A DNA stretch of 64,000 nucleotides from Maricaulis sp048270265 (lineage in GTDB: Bacteria > Pseudomonadota > Alphaproteobacteria > Caulobacterales > Maricaulaceae): positions 186,001 to 250,000 of the forward strand of contig NZ_JBLWTD010000001.1 in assembly GCF_048270265.1 (NCBI RefSeq), given 5' to 3'. Shown in pieces: positions 46,232 to 57,004 of the stretch. The translations under genes were made by a program, and so were the position numbers. Each line of letters opens with the position of its first letter. Position 1 is the stretch's first letter. The notes below the pieces were generated by a model, which did not search any database, was not told the origin of the DNA, and saw only the letters and a program-made list of their open reading frames with translations.

Positions 46232-49200
46232 ATGCTGCGCACTTCGCTCCGCCTGGGCGTGATCTATACCCTGGAGGCTGTCGCAGTCCTGCTGGCACTG
46301 GCGATTTTCGCGGTCGGTGCGCTGCTTGTCCGGCTGTCAAACGGGCCGATCGAACTGGATTTCCTGCGTGCTGATGCCCAGCGAATGCTGGCCCAGGCCT
46401 TTGAAGGCGAACTGGTAGCACTCGGCACGCTCGAAGCCCGTTTCGATCCCGAGACCCATGCCCTGGTCATTCAGGCGCGCGATGTCACCGTCGCTGAAAG
46501 CCATGGTGAGGTGATCGCGCGGGCGCCGCGGCTCGAGGCGGGTTTTGCGGTTGAAAGCCTGCTGCTCGGCCGAATCGAACCGGTCACGGTGAGCCTCTCG
46601 GGTGGTTCCATTTCGATCGTGCGCCGCGCCGACGGAGCGGTCGGGGTCGGGCTTGGCAGTGTCGAGCGCGTGTCGGCGACTGCGCGCCTGCCCGCCCGCG
46701 GCGGCGATGACAGCGCCTCACTGTTTCAATTGTTGCAGAACCCGACCGGGTCGGACGGCATTCTCGGCAGGCTGCGTCATGTCGATATCGAGAACGCCTC
46801 CGTGCGCATTGTCGATGATCTGACGGGAATCGCCTGGCTGGTGGATGAGGCAAGCGTCATGCTCGACCGGGATGACGATCGCATCCTCGCCGAGCTGGCC
46901 GGTCAGCTGGCGACGCCGTCCGGCTTCGCACCCATGGAGGTGAGGATACAGGCCGGGGCCGCGCTCAATACCCTGCTGCTCGAAGCGCGGGTGTCCGAAT
47001 TGTCTCCCGCCGCGGTCGCGCCGGGCATCGGACCGCTCTCGGTGCTGCGGGTCCTTGATGCACCGATCAGTCTTGATCTCCTGCTCAACGCCACGCGCGA
47101 GGCGGGGATACGCGGCGCCTCGATCAATCTGGATATCGGGCCCGGACAGGTGCTGCTCGACGGAGACACCACGGCCTTCAATGCCGGGACGATGCGTCTG
47201 AATTTCGATCCCGATGCCGGTGAACTCACCCTGTCGGAAGCGCGCGTCGACAGCGAGGCCTTCACCGCCGAGCTCAGCGGCCGCATGTTTGAACTCTCCG
47301 ACTATGCCGGCGCGCTGCCGATGCGCTGGCGCTACCAGCTGACCGCCGGGCCGGGCCATATCGATCTCGGTGGCATGTTCGAACGCCCGCCGGTCTGGAC
47401 CGGGCTGGAGCTGGCCGGGGCCGTTGATTTCAACGAGGCGCGCATTGATCTGGAACAGCTTGATGTCGATCTCGGCCCGATCCAGGCCAGCCTGGCCGGA
47501 GAAACCTCGCTTTCCGAGGTCGAGGATGGGCGCTGGCTGCCCAATCTGCGCCTGAGCGGGCCGATCAGTGGTGATGTCCAGCCGGAAACCGTGCTGGCCT
47601 ATTGGCCGGTCCTTCTGGCCGATTCAGCGCGGGTCTGGATCCGCGAGAGTATTCTGGGCGGGCGCTATTTCAACGCCCGGCTCGATCTCGATATCGACGC
47701 CGAGTCGGTGGCGGCCGGCGCGCTGGCCGATGACCGCCTGACCCTCGGCTTTGATTTTGAGGATGCGGTGGTGCGCTATGTGCCGGAAATGACGGTGCTG
47801 GATCACGGCAACGGCCATGCAGTGCTGCGCGGCAATGCCTTCGAGGTAGCCATGAGCAGCGGCCGTATCGGTGCCATCGAGGTGTCGCAGGGCGTGGTTG
47901 ACATCCCGCGGCTCAACCCGAAGGGCGCGCTCGCGCGGTTCGCCGGGGTGGCGCGGGGCAGTGCGCGCGACATCCTGGCGCTGATCGATGAGCCGCCCCT
48001 GTTCCTGACCTCGAGTTTTGGCGTCTCCTCCGACATTGTCGATGGCCGCGCCATGGTGGAATTCGAGTTTGAGCGCCCGATGCTCGACGATGTCGACCCG
48101 GACGATATTCCGTTCACGATCGACGGCACGATCGAGAATGCATCCGCCTCTGTGCCGGGTACGGGCTGGGCCTTCACCGAGGGGCAGGTTGAGCTGCATG
48201 CCGATCCGGGCGGATTGACCGCCCGGAGTGACGGCGTGGTGCTGGAAACGCCAATCCATTTTGTCTGGCATGAAAACTTCCGGGCCGAGCCGGGCGATCT
48301 GGCGACCACTTTCGAGCTGACGGCTGATGTCGGGACACGAACCTTCGACCAGCTCGGCATCCCGGCGCGGCGTTATCTGGATGGCGCCATTCACTTGCAG
48401 GCGCGGGCGGTCGGCGAGGGTATGGGGGTCAGTGAGATCCGGGTCGATGCGGATCTGTCGGATGCCAGTCTGGACGCTCCGGGCGGCGTGTGGGCCAAGC
48501 CGGCCGGCGAGGCGGGGCAGGCGGGCTTTACCCTGCGCCTGGACGAAACCGGCAGTTTCTACCTCGAGGATTTTCAGGCGCAAGCGGCGGGGCTCTCGCT
48601 CGCTGCGACGGCTGAGTTCTCGTCGACGGGCCGGCTGGTGCGTGCCGATATCGGGCAATTGCAGATCGAGGAGCTGGTCGACCTGGCTGGGAGTCTCACC
48701 GGACCGCTGGAAGCGGGCGGCGCCTTTGGTGCCCGTTTCACCGGGCGATATCTGGATATTCGCGAGCTGCGACCGCATCTGCGTGAATTCGGCGGGGGCG
48801 AGGGCGAGATGATGCCGCTCTCTGCATCACTGGATGTGGGGCGGTTGATCGTCTCGGATCGAAACCAGCTCGATGATTTCAGCCTGATCTGGCGCAGCGA
48901 AGCTGCCGGGATCCGGGCCTTTTCGCTCGCCGGGACATCTCCGGACGGACCTTTCCAGGCCAGCTTCGGCGCCGAAGAAGACGGCGGCGTGCGTGAATTG
49001 CGGCTCGAGGCCCAGTCGGCCGGGCGGCTGGCCGCCCTGGTCGGCGGCGAGGGCTATGCGCGCGGCGGGCAGGTCTCGGTTCTTGGCGAAGCGCCGCCGC
49101 TGGGCACGGAAGGCCCGTTGACGGCGCGAGTGGAAATTCGCGACCTGACGCTGGTACAGGTGCCGATTCTGGCCCGCATTCTCGCGGCCGGCTCCTTCGA

Positions 49201-49732
49201 GGGGCTGTCGGCCCTGCTCAATGGCGAAGGTATCGAGTTCGATACCATCGGTGCCAGCGTGATGTTCGAGGATGATCTGCTGACAATCGGCGAGGCGAGC
49301 GCCCGCGGCAGCGCGCTGGGCGTGACGGCCAGCGGGACAGTGGACTTTGCCGGTCAACGCGCCGCAATCGACGGCAATCTGGCCCCGTCCTACGTGCTCA
49401 ATTCATTCCTCGGTGAGTTGCCGGTGATCGGCGACATGCTGGTTTCCCGGCCGGGCGAGGGGATTATCGGGATTGTCTATTCCGTCGAGGGGCCGTTCGA
49501 CAGCCTCACCGTGTTTGCAAATCCGCTCTCGGCACTGGCTCCGGGTTTCCTGCGTCGCATTTTCGAGGGCAGTGCCGCCGACCGGGCGGCCCGCGACCGC
49601 GCCGAGGCGCGGGACGAGGCAACGCCCAGGGAATTGCCCGAGATCCTGCCCGAGGATATCCTGCGCGACCTGCCGGCGCCTGAGGGCAAGCCCGATGAGC
49701 CCGCCCCCGAGACCCTGCCGGAGCCGGATTAG
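46232..49732 (+). CDS. YhdP/AsmA-like envelope protein
   Basis: The 1166-residue product starts at ATG 46232 with a membrane helix (about 10-35, VIYTLEAVAVLLALAIFAVG) and continues as a very long periplasmic beta-rich domain, the DUF3971/AsmA_2 architecture. Characteristic is the C-terminal block PGEGIIGIVYSVEGPFDSL then VFANPLSALAPGFLRRIF, followed by a Pro/Glu tail. YhdP, TamB and YdbH are bridge-like proteins that move phospholipids between inner and outer membranes; I infer the same here. It overlaps convergent tyrS by 4 bp. Confidence 0.87.
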   Translation: MLRTSLRLGVIYTLEAVAVLLALAIFAVGALLVRLSNGPIELDFLRADAQRMLAQAFEGELVALGTLEARFDPETHALVIQARDVTVAESHGEVIARAPRLEAGFAVESLLLGRIEPVTVSLSGGSISIVRRADGAVGVGLGSVERVSATARLPARGGDDSASLFQLLQNPTGSDGILGRLRHVDIENASVRIVDDLTGIAWLVDEASVMLDRDDDRILAELAGQLATPSGFAPMEVRIQAGAALNTLLLEARVSELSPAAVAPGIGPLSVLRVLDAPISLDLLLNATREAGIRGASINLDIGPGQVLLDGDTTAFNAGTMRLNFDPDAGELTLSEARVDSEAFTAELSGRMFELSDYAGALPMRWRYQLTAGPGHIDLGGMFERPPVWTGLELAGAVDFNEARIDLEQLDVDLGPIQASLAGETSLSEVEDGRWLPNLRLSGPISGDVQPETVLAYWPVLLADSARVWIRESILGGRYFNARLDLDIDAESVAAGALADDRLTLGFDFEDAVVRYVPEMTVLDHGNGHAVLRGNAFEVAMSSGRIGAIEVSQGVVDIPRLNPKGALARFAGVARGSARDILALIDEPPLFLTSSFGVSSDIVDGRAMVEFEFERPMLDDVDPDDIPFTIDGTIENASASVPGTGWAFTEGQVELHADPGGLTARSDGVVLETPIHFVWHENFRAEPGDLATTFELTADVGTRTFDQLGIPARRYLDGAIHLQARAVGEGMGVSEIRVDADLSDASLDAPGGVWAKPAGEAGQAGFTLRLDETGSFYLEDFQAQAAGLSLAATAEFSSTGRLVRADIGQLQIEELVDLAGSLTGPLEAGGAFGARFTGRYLDIRELRPHLREFGGGEGEMMPLSASLDVGRLIVSDRNQLDDFSLIWRSEAAGIRAFSLAGTSPDGPFQASFGAEEDGGVRELRLEAQSAGRLAALVGGEGYARGGQVSVLGEAPPLGTEGPLTARVEIRDLTLVQVPILARILAAGSFEGLSALLNGEGIEFDTIGASVMFEDDLLTIGEASARGSALGVTASGTVDFAGQRAAIDGNLAPSYVLNSFLGELPVIGDMLVSRPGEGIIGIVYSVEGPFDSLTVFANPLSALAPGFLRRIFEGSAADRAARDRAEARDEATPRELPEILPEDILRDLPAPEGKPDEPAPETLPEPD

Positions 49733-50982
49733 GCGGCGACGGGCTTGGCCAGGGCGTGGCGTTTCTTGCCGATCGACAGCTTGATCGCGCCGTCCTGAAC
49801 CATGTCGGCACTGGCCATCATCATCGGGTCGGTAATGGTCTCGCCATTGAGTTTGGCGGCTCCGGCCTTGATATGCCGGCGCACTTCGCCATTCGACGCG
49901 GCCAGGCCGCATTCGACGAAGAGCTGGACCAGGGAAACCCCGCCGCTCTCCAGACCCGCGAACTCGACAGTCGGCAGTCCGGCACCGGCGCCGCCTTCAG
50001 CGAAGGTCTGTTTCGCGGTCTGTTCGGCTTCGCGGGCCGCGTCAGCGCCATGCAGCAGCGTGGTCGCCTCATTGGCGAGGCGGATTTTCGCCGTGTTGAT
50101 GTCGGCGCCTTCAAGCGCTTCCAGCGCCGCGATCTCGGCCATCGGAACATCGGTGAACAGCCGCAGGAAACGGCCGACATCGGCATCCTCGGTATTGCGC
50201 CAGAACTGCCAGTATTCATACGGGCTGAGCTGGTCGGCATTGAGCCAGACGGCGCCCTCGGCGGTCTTGCCCATCTTGGCACCCGATGCCGTGGTGATCA
50301 GCGGCGTGGTGAAGCCGAAGACTTCCGCCTGGTCGACGCGGCGGCACAGCTCGACGCCATTGACGATATTGCCCCACTGGTCGCCGCCGCCCAGCTGGAG
50401 CGTGCAGCCATGGCGGCGCAACAGCTCCAGGAAATCGACCGCCTGCAACAGCATGTAGTTGAATTCCAGGAAGGTCAGCGGCTGTTCACGCTCCAGCCGC
50501 AGCTTGACGGAATCGAAGGTCAGCATGCGGTTGATCGTGAAATGCGGTCCGAACAGGCGCAGGAATTCGATATAGCCGTATTGCGACAGCCATTCGTCAT
50601 TATCGACCACGATGGCGTCGGTCGGGCCGTCGCCGATCTTCACCAGCGCATCGAAGGCGGTCAGGATCGAGGTCTTGTTGGCCTGGATCTGCTCATGGGT
50701 CAGCATGGAGCGGGTCTTGTCCTTGCCCGACGGGTCGCCGATCTTGGTCGTGCCGCCGCCCATCAGGATGATCGGCTTGTGCCCGGCCTGCTGCATCCGC
50801 CGCAGCATCATGATCTGCACCAGCGAGCCGACATGCAGGCTCGCGCCGGTCGCGTCGAAACCGATATAACCGGTCACAATCCCCGCTTTCGCCGCCTCAT
50901 CAAGGCCGTCGAGATTGGTGGACTGGAAGTGGTAGCCGCGCTCGACCAGCGTGTTGACCAGATCGGATTTGTATTCGCTCAT
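49729..50982 (-). CDS. tyrS: Tyrosyl-tRNA synthetase
   Basis: The 417-residue product starts at ATG 50982 with AGGAG 7 nt upstream; the frame is open far upstream across anmK but that part is antisense. The class I HIGH-like motif is LHVGSL and the KMSKS-like motif is GAKMGKTAEG, with GGGDQWGNIVNG between. The C-terminal S4 RNA-binding domain begins near VSLVQLFVECGLAASNGEVRRHI. Confidence 0.96.
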   Translation of the reverse strand: MSEYKSDLVNTLVERGYHFQSTNLDGLDEAAKAGIVTGYIGFDATGASLHVGSLVQIMMLRRMQQAGHKPIILMGGGTTKIGDPSGKDKTRSMLTHEQIQANKTSILTAFDALVKIGDGPTDAIVVDNDEWLSQYGYIEFLRLFGPHFTINRMLTFDSVKLRLEREQPLTFLEFNYMLLQAVDFLELLRRHGCTLQLGGGDQWGNIVNGVELCRRVDQAEVFGFTTPLITTASGAKMGKTAEGAVWLNADQLSPYEYWQFWRNTEDADVGRFLRLFTDVPMAEIAALEALEGADINTAKIRLANEATTLLHGADAAREAEQTAKQTFAEGGAGAGLPTVEFAGLESGGVSLVQLFVECGLAASNGEVRRHIKAGAAKLNGETITDPMMMASADMVQDGAIKLSIGKKRHALAKPVAA

Positions 50983-51045
50983 GACGTCTCTCCTGCTACA
51001 TGGGCTTCTAGGTCGACTAGCCACGCGAGAAAAGAGGGCCCGCGC

Positions 51046-52155
51046 ATGAAATACGTGATCGGATTGATGAGCGGCACATCGCTGGACGGCGTCGATGCGG
51101 CCCTGATCCGGACCGACGGCGAGCGGATCTCCGAATTTGGCGCGGGTGAGACGCGTGAATACACCGCGACTGAACGGGCGGTGCTGCAGGCCGCTGTCGA
51201 TGCCGCGCTGGCCTGGAATTTCGAGGGCGAGGCCCCGGATTTTGCCGCCGCCGAAGCGGTGCTCACAGCTAGTCATGGTGAACTGGTCGAGGCGCTGATG
51301 GCCGAGGCGGGGCTGGGTTCGGGCGAGATCAGCCTGGTCGGATTTCACGGCCAGACGGTTTTGCACCGCGCGCCGTCGGGACGGCGCAAGGGCCGCACCC
51401 TGCAGATCGGTGACGGGCCGGCGCTGGCCGAGCGGCTGGGTATTGATGTCGTGTATGATTTCCGCAGTGCCGATGTTGTAGAGGGCGGGCAGGGGGCACC
51501 GCTTGCCCCGCTCTATCATGCGGCCCTGGTGGATCAGGGCGGGCTGGAACTGCCGCTCGCCGTGGTCAATCTCGGCGGCGTGGCCAATGTCACCTGGCTT
51601 GCGCCGGACAGCGACCCGATCGCTTTTGATACCGGCCCGGCCAATGGTCTGATCGATGCCTGGTGTCAGCAGCGGCGCGGTGTCAGCCATGATTTCAATG
51701 GCGAGCTGGCGGCGCAGGGAAGAATTGATCCCGCCGCCCTGAAACAATTGATGAAACACCCCTTCTTCGCCAAGGCCCCGCCGAAATCCCTCGACCGTTG
51801 GGACTTCTCGCTCGATCCGGTCCGGCATCTTGGCGATGCCGATGGCGCAGCGACGCTGACAGCCTTTACGGCACGGACAGTGGCGGCGGCGATCGATCAG
51901 CTTGGCCAGCCCGGACGCATTCTGGCGACCGGCGGCGGGCGCCACAATCCGGTCCTGATGCGCATGATGGGCGAGGCGATGGGGGTGCGACCCGAGGCCG
52001 TCGAGGCAGTGGGCTGGCGTGGTGACCTGCTGGAGGCGGAAGCTTTCGCCTGGCTTGCGGCCCGCACGGCCGCCGGACTGCCGACCAGTATCCCGTCGAC
52101 AACCGGTGTCTCACGGCCCGTCAGCGGTGGCCGTCTCGCGCATCCCGCCGCTTGA
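51046..52155 (+). CDS. anmK: Anhydro-N-acetylmuramic acid kinase
   Basis: AnmK opens and phosphorylates 1,6-anhydro-MurNAc during peptidoglycan recycling. The 369-residue product begins MKYVIGLMSGTSLDGVDAAL, the family signature, and carries GFHGQTVLH, the PIAFDTGPANGLIDAW phosphate/sugar region and ATGGGRHNPVLM near residue 300. It is divergent from tyrS across 63 bp, a common alphaproteobacterial arrangement. Confidence 0.95.
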   Translation: MKYVIGLMSGTSLDGVDAALIRTDGERISEFGAGETREYTATERAVLQAAVDAALAWNFEGEAPDFAAAEAVLTASHGELVEALMAEAGLGSGEISLVGFHGQTVLHRAPSGRRKGRTLQIGDGPALAERLGIDVVYDFRSADVVEGGQGAPLAPLYHAALVDQGGLELPLAVVNLGGVANVTWLAPDSDPIAFDTGPANGLIDAWCQQRRGVSHDFNGELAAQGRIDPAALKQLMKHPFFAKAPPKSLDRWDFSLDPVRHLGDADGAATLTAFTARTVAAAIDQLGQPGRILATGGGRHNPVLMRMMGEAMGVRPEAVEAVGWRGDLLEAEAFAWLAARTAAGLPTSIPSTTGVSRPVSGGRLAHPAA

Positions 52156-52170
52156 TTGCCGACGTGAAAG

Positions 52171-52200
52171 CGCCGCCAGCTTGAAAGCCGGCGGCGTCTT
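52171..52200. terminator. Hairpin between anmK and the convergent hydrolase
   Basis: CGCCGCCAGC (52171-52180) pairs with GCCGGCGGCG (52187-52196) with one mismatch around a TTGAAA loop and is followed by TCTTC on the plus strand. Confidence 0.65.
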
Positions 52201-52226
52201 CATCTCGGTCCTGCGGCGCTTGCGTA

Positions 52227-52910
52227 TCAGCGCTTGCCGGTGATCTGGCGTTCGGAGCGTTCTTTCTCGACCAGTGGAATGCGATCATCGAGATAGGTGT
52301 TGATCCGGCGTTCCAGCTCGGGGAGGTGTTCGGTGAACAGGTGATTGGCGTCGGGGATGATATCGCGCTGGATCTCGATACCCTTTTGCACACGCACCTT
52401 GGACATCACGCGCTCGACATCCTCGGCCGGCACGATCTTGTCGGCGCCGCCATGGACGATGATGCCGGAAGCCGGGCAGGGCGCGAGGAAGGTGAAGTCA
52501 TACATATTGGTTGGCGGGGCGACGGAGACGAAGCCGGCGATTTCCGGACGGCGCATCAGGAGCTGCATACCGACCCAGGCGCCAAAGGAATGGCCAGCAA
52601 CCCAGCAATAGCGTGCGGTGGCGTTATAGCCCTGCACCCAGTCGAGCACGGTGGCGGCATCGGAGAGCTCGCCAAGTCCCTGATCATAGCTGCCCTGGCT
52701 GCGGCCGACGCCGCGGAAATTGAAACGCAGGGTCGCGAAATTCCGCTTGCGGAATGAATCATACATCATCTCGACGAGCGGGTTTTCCATATGTCCGCCG
52801 CCAAGCGGATGGGCATGGAGAATCAGCGCGACAGGTGCTGTCGGGTCTTCGCTCGGGCTGTAACGCCCTTCAAGCCGGCCGGCCGGGCCGGGAATGATTA
52901 CGTCAGGCAT
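52227..52910 (-). CDS. Alpha/beta hydrolase
   Basis: The 227-residue product has an N-terminal LILHAHPLGGGHMENP oxyanion-hole region, the nucleophile elbow AGHSFGAWVG, an aspartate in HGGADKIVP and a terminal histidine in DANHLFTEH, completing a Ser-Asp-His triad. It matches a small conserved hydrolase family of proteobacteria with unknown substrate. It faces away from the iscR-suf operon across a 208-bp regulatory region. Confidence 0.85.
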   Translation of the reverse strand: MPDVIIPGPAGRLEGRYSPSEDPTAPVALILHAHPLGGGHMENPLVEMMYDSFRKRNFATLRFNFRGVGRSQGSYDQGLGELSDAATVLDWVQGYNATARYCWVAGHSFGAWVGMQLLMRRPEIAGFVSVAPPTNMYDFTFLAPCPASGIIVHGGADKIVPAEDVERVMSKVRVQKGIEIQRDIIPDANHLFTEHLPELERRINTYLDDRIPLVEKERSERQITGKR

Positions 52911-52996
52911 TCAGTCTCGCCTTCCTGGGTGGTACCAATGATTTCGTGCAGCCATGCGGCAAATCGCGCCTTGTAACGGCGCGGGACCGAGGCCAT

Positions 52997-53021
52997 ATAC
53001 TTGACTAACCTACTCGGATAT
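52997..53021 (+). promoter_or_regulatory. IscR-type operator upstream of iscR
   Basis: The 25-bp stretch can be laid on the type 1 IscR consensus (ATA-SYY-GACT-RWWWY-AGTC-RRS-TAT). The half-sites read ATACTTGACT and ACTCGGATAT around a five-base centre, and I count 21 of 25 positions matching. It covers a TATACT -10-like element at 52996-53001 whose possible -35 (TTGTAA, 52971-52976) is 19 bp upstream. Binding here would let the cluster-bearing IscR repress its own operon. Confidence 0.75.
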
Positions 53022-53118
53022 TGGACTCGCATGCTCAATCACGATCGCGCGCCCTTCCGAAGGGGCGGGTCTTAGCATGATCGGGATGCGAGATGCGAGT
53101 GTTTAAGGAGGCAAACGC

Positions 53119-53601
53119 ATGAAGCTGAGCACCAAGGGACGTTATGCCGTCATGGCGATGGCCGACCTTGCCGCTGCGAGCGGCGGCGGTCCGGTAACGC
53201 TGGCGGAAATTGCCTCGCGCCAGTCGATCTCATTATCCTATCTGGAACAATTGTTTGCCAAGCTGCGCCGGGCCGATGTCGTCACCAGTGTGCGCGGACC
53301 GGGCGGTGGCTATCGCCTTAGCCGCCAGGCGGACGAGATCCGCATTTCCGATATCATCACCGCCGTTGACGAACCGCTGCGCGCGACGCGCTGTTCCAAT
53401 GCCAAGGGCTGTCTGGCCGATGGCCGCCGCTGCGTCACCCATGATCTCTGGGACGAGTTGAGTCGGCATATCTTCCTCTTTCTCAGCTCGGTGACCCTTG
53501 AAGACGTCACCCAGCGCCGCGTCCAGGGTTCGGCCAGCGGTGCCAGCGGGCGGCTCGATCGCGCGGTCGGCCTGTTGATGAATCACGAGGCGGCCGAATA
53601 G
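53119..53601 (+). CDS. iscR: Rrf2-family Fe-S regulator (IscR-like)
   Basis: The 160-residue product has an N-terminal winged helix (residues 1-75: KLSTKGRYAVMAMADLA, SISLSYLEQLFAKLRRA) and the three cluster cysteines in CSNAKGCLADGRRC, spaced C-x5-C-x6-C, close to the C-x5-C-x5-C of E. coli IscR, followed by VTHDLWDEL. Its recognition helix matches the operator seen upstream. A strong SD (AAGGAGG) precedes the ATG, and a CGCCCTT/AGGGGCG hairpin at 53050-53067 plus a tandem GATGCGA repeat at 53085-53098 lie in the leader. It leads the suf operon; the next gene starts 4 bp after the stop. Confidence 0.92.
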   Translation: MKLSTKGRYAVMAMADLAAASGGGPVTLAEIASRQSISLSYLEQLFAKLRRADVVTSVRGPGGGYRLSRQADEIRISDIITAVDEPLRATRCSNAKGCLADGRRCVTHDLWDELSRHIFLFLSSVTLEDVTQRRVQGSASGASGRLDRAVGLLMNHEAAE

Positions 53602-53605
53602 CGTC

Positions 53606-54757
53606 ATGCGGGTCTATCTCGATCATAATGCGAGCACGGCGATCCGGCCGGAGGTGGTCGCGGCGATGGCGGACGCCATGAGCCGGACTGCCAATCCCTC
53701 TTCGGTGCACCGCGACGGCCAGCAGGCCGCGCGCGCCGTCGAGGATGTGCGCCGCCTTGTCGGGCGCTTGCTGTGCGCGCGGGCCGAGGATGTGATCTTC
53801 ACCTCCGGAGGCACCGAAGCGACCAATCTGGCGATCCATTCCGCGATCGACGCCGGGGAGGCCGGCTGTCTGATAGTCTCGGCGCTCGAGCATGAGGCAA
53901 TTGCCGCAACGGCGCGTGCCTCCGGCCTGCCGGTCGAGACCCTTCCGGTGACGCGCGACGGCATTGCCGATCTGGCCTGGCTGGAAGCGCGCCTCGCCAA
54001 TTGGAATTCCGAGCAGGACGGGCGCCCGGTTTTGGCCCTGATGCTGGCCAATAACGAGATCGGCACAATCCAGCCGGTCGCGGCGGCCGCAAGACTGATC
54101 CATGAACATGACGGGCTGATGATCGTCGACGCCATACAGGCTGCCGGCAAGATTCCGGTCGATTTTGCGGCCCTTGGCGCTGATTACATGGCGATTTCGG
54201 CCCACAAATTCGGTGGCCCGCAGGGCAGCGGTGCCCTGATTGCGGCCTGCAATGCCCCGCTCTCGCGCCATCATCATGGTGGCGGCCAGGAAAAGGGCCG
54301 TCGAGGCGGGACGTTGAATGTTGCCGGCATTGCCGGTCTCGGTCAGGCGCTGGAACTGGCGGTCGCGGATCTGGACAATTTCGCCAGCCTGGCAAAATGG
54401 CGTGATGCCCTCGCGGCACGACTCAAGACGGCGGCGCCGGAGATTGAAATTCTCGGCGAGGGCGCCCCGCGCCTGCCCAATACGCTCTCCATCTCCCATC
54501 CGTCCTGGAAGGGCGAGACGCAGGTCATGGCGATGGATCTGGCGAATATCTCGATCAGCGCCGGTTCGGCCTGTTCTTCCGGCAAGGCGCGTGGCTCCAA
54601 GGCGGGCCTGGCGCTTGGCCTCGACACAGGCCCGGCCGAGGGCCTGGTCCGGATCAGCTTCGGCTGGACCTCCCGTGAATCCGACATCGATGTGTTCGCG
54701 CGCGCCTGGACGGCTGCGCACGCCCGCATCGCCCCGAAACTCCCAGTGAACGCCTGA
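53606..54757 (+). CDS. Cysteine desulfurase, NifS/IscS type (group I)
   Basis: A PLP enzyme that takes sulfur from cysteine for cluster assembly. The 383-residue product starts MRVYLDHNASTAIRPEV, has FTSGGTEATNLAI and the PLP lysine in SAHKFGGPQG. The catalytic cysteine loop reads SISAGSACSSGKARGS, the long flexible loop of group I desulfurases, unlike the SufS type encoded downstream. The C-terminus is shorter than that of E. coli IscS and lacks the IscU-binding LY-end motif, consistent with a Suf setting. Confidence 0.93.
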   Translation: MRVYLDHNASTAIRPEVVAAMADAMSRTANPSSVHRDGQQAARAVEDVRRLVGRLLCARAEDVIFTSGGTEATNLAIHSAIDAGEAGCLIVSALEHEAIAATARASGLPVETLPVTRDGIADLAWLEARLANWNSEQDGRPVLALMLANNEIGTIQPVAAAARLIHEHDGLMIVDAIQAAGKIPVDFAALGADYMAISAHKFGGPQGSGALIAACNAPLSRHHHGGGQEKGRRGGTLNVAGIAGLGQALELAVADLDNFASLAKWRDALAARLKTAAPEIEILGEGAPRLPNTLSISHPSWKGETQVMAMDLANISISAGSACSSGKARGSKAGLALGLDTGPAEGLVRISFGWTSRESDIDVFARAWTAAHARIAPKLPVNA

Positions 54758-54771
54758 GGGCGGTAGGTAAA

Positions 54772-56243
<1,472 letters not shown>

Positions 56244-56247
<4 letters not shown>

Positions 56248-56960
56248 GCGGACTCGACAAGCTGACACTGGTTTGCGCTGTGGCGCTGGCACTGGGCGCT
56301 TGCGATGCGGCGACCGACAGCACGGCACTGGCCACCGGTGGTGAGGTTGCTCCGGAAGCGGAAGTCTCCGAGCGTGGCGGCGATGCCTGGTGCGATGAAT
56401 TCGAGGCCGGCGAGGGCTCGTCGACCGATTGCGCCCTGCGTGTCGATGATCAGCGCTTTGTCTATCTCGACTATCTCACCGATGAGGATGGCTATGCCTC
56501 GCAAATGGTGTTGAGCCAGCACAGTTTTGCCGGCGCCACGCTGGCGACCTCCGGGCCGATCGATGTCGAGCCGGTTTATGGCGTTGCGGCGCTGCGCGAT
56601 CTGGACGGCGACGGCACGGCCGAACTGGTGATCCCGCTCTTCGCCGGCAATGTGAACACGGTTTATGCGGTCTGGCGCCAGGATGCGGCCGGGCTGTTTG
56701 CGCCGGTTGGTGAAGTCTCCACCTATGGCATTGACAGCCTGGAGCTGCGCGACGGCCTGATCATCGCGCCTTCGCGCGGCAGTGCCGTGACCTATTACGA
56801 GACCGCCTCGCGCTTCGGTGCGGACGGGATCGAGACCGTCTATGAGCTGGAAATGAACTATGACAGCCGCACCTGCCGGCTGGCCGATGAGAGCGGGCTG
56901 GCTGCTGCAGGCCTCGACGCCGCCGCGCTGATCTCGGCTTGCGAAGCGCGCGATTGGTGA
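56244..56960 (+). CDS. Lipoprotein of unknown function, copy 1 (suf-embedded)
   Basis: The 238-residue product begins with a lipoprotein signal (lipobox LGAC, lipidated C20). The mature part has conserved WCDEFEAG (C50), TDCAL (C63), a calcium-loop-like DLDGDGTAEL near 118-127, AGNVNTVYAVW, YETASRFG, RTCRL and the C-terminal ACEARDW. It is a clear paralogue of the next gene. The single FG-GAP/VCBS-like Dx[DN]xDG loop hints at metal binding. It overlaps sufB by ATGA, so it is translated with the SUF machinery although it should sit in the periplasm. No known family is recognised. Confidence 0.75.
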
Positions 56961-57004
56961 AACTGATGTCCGCCGCCAACACCAAAGCCCCCAGGGAGGG
57001 GAAA

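Noticed and set aside
49756..51045. The anmK reading frame remains open about 1.3 kb upstream, antisense to tyrS
   Set aside because: The family N-terminus (GLMSGTSLDG) begins at 51046; the upstream part is complementary to tyrS.
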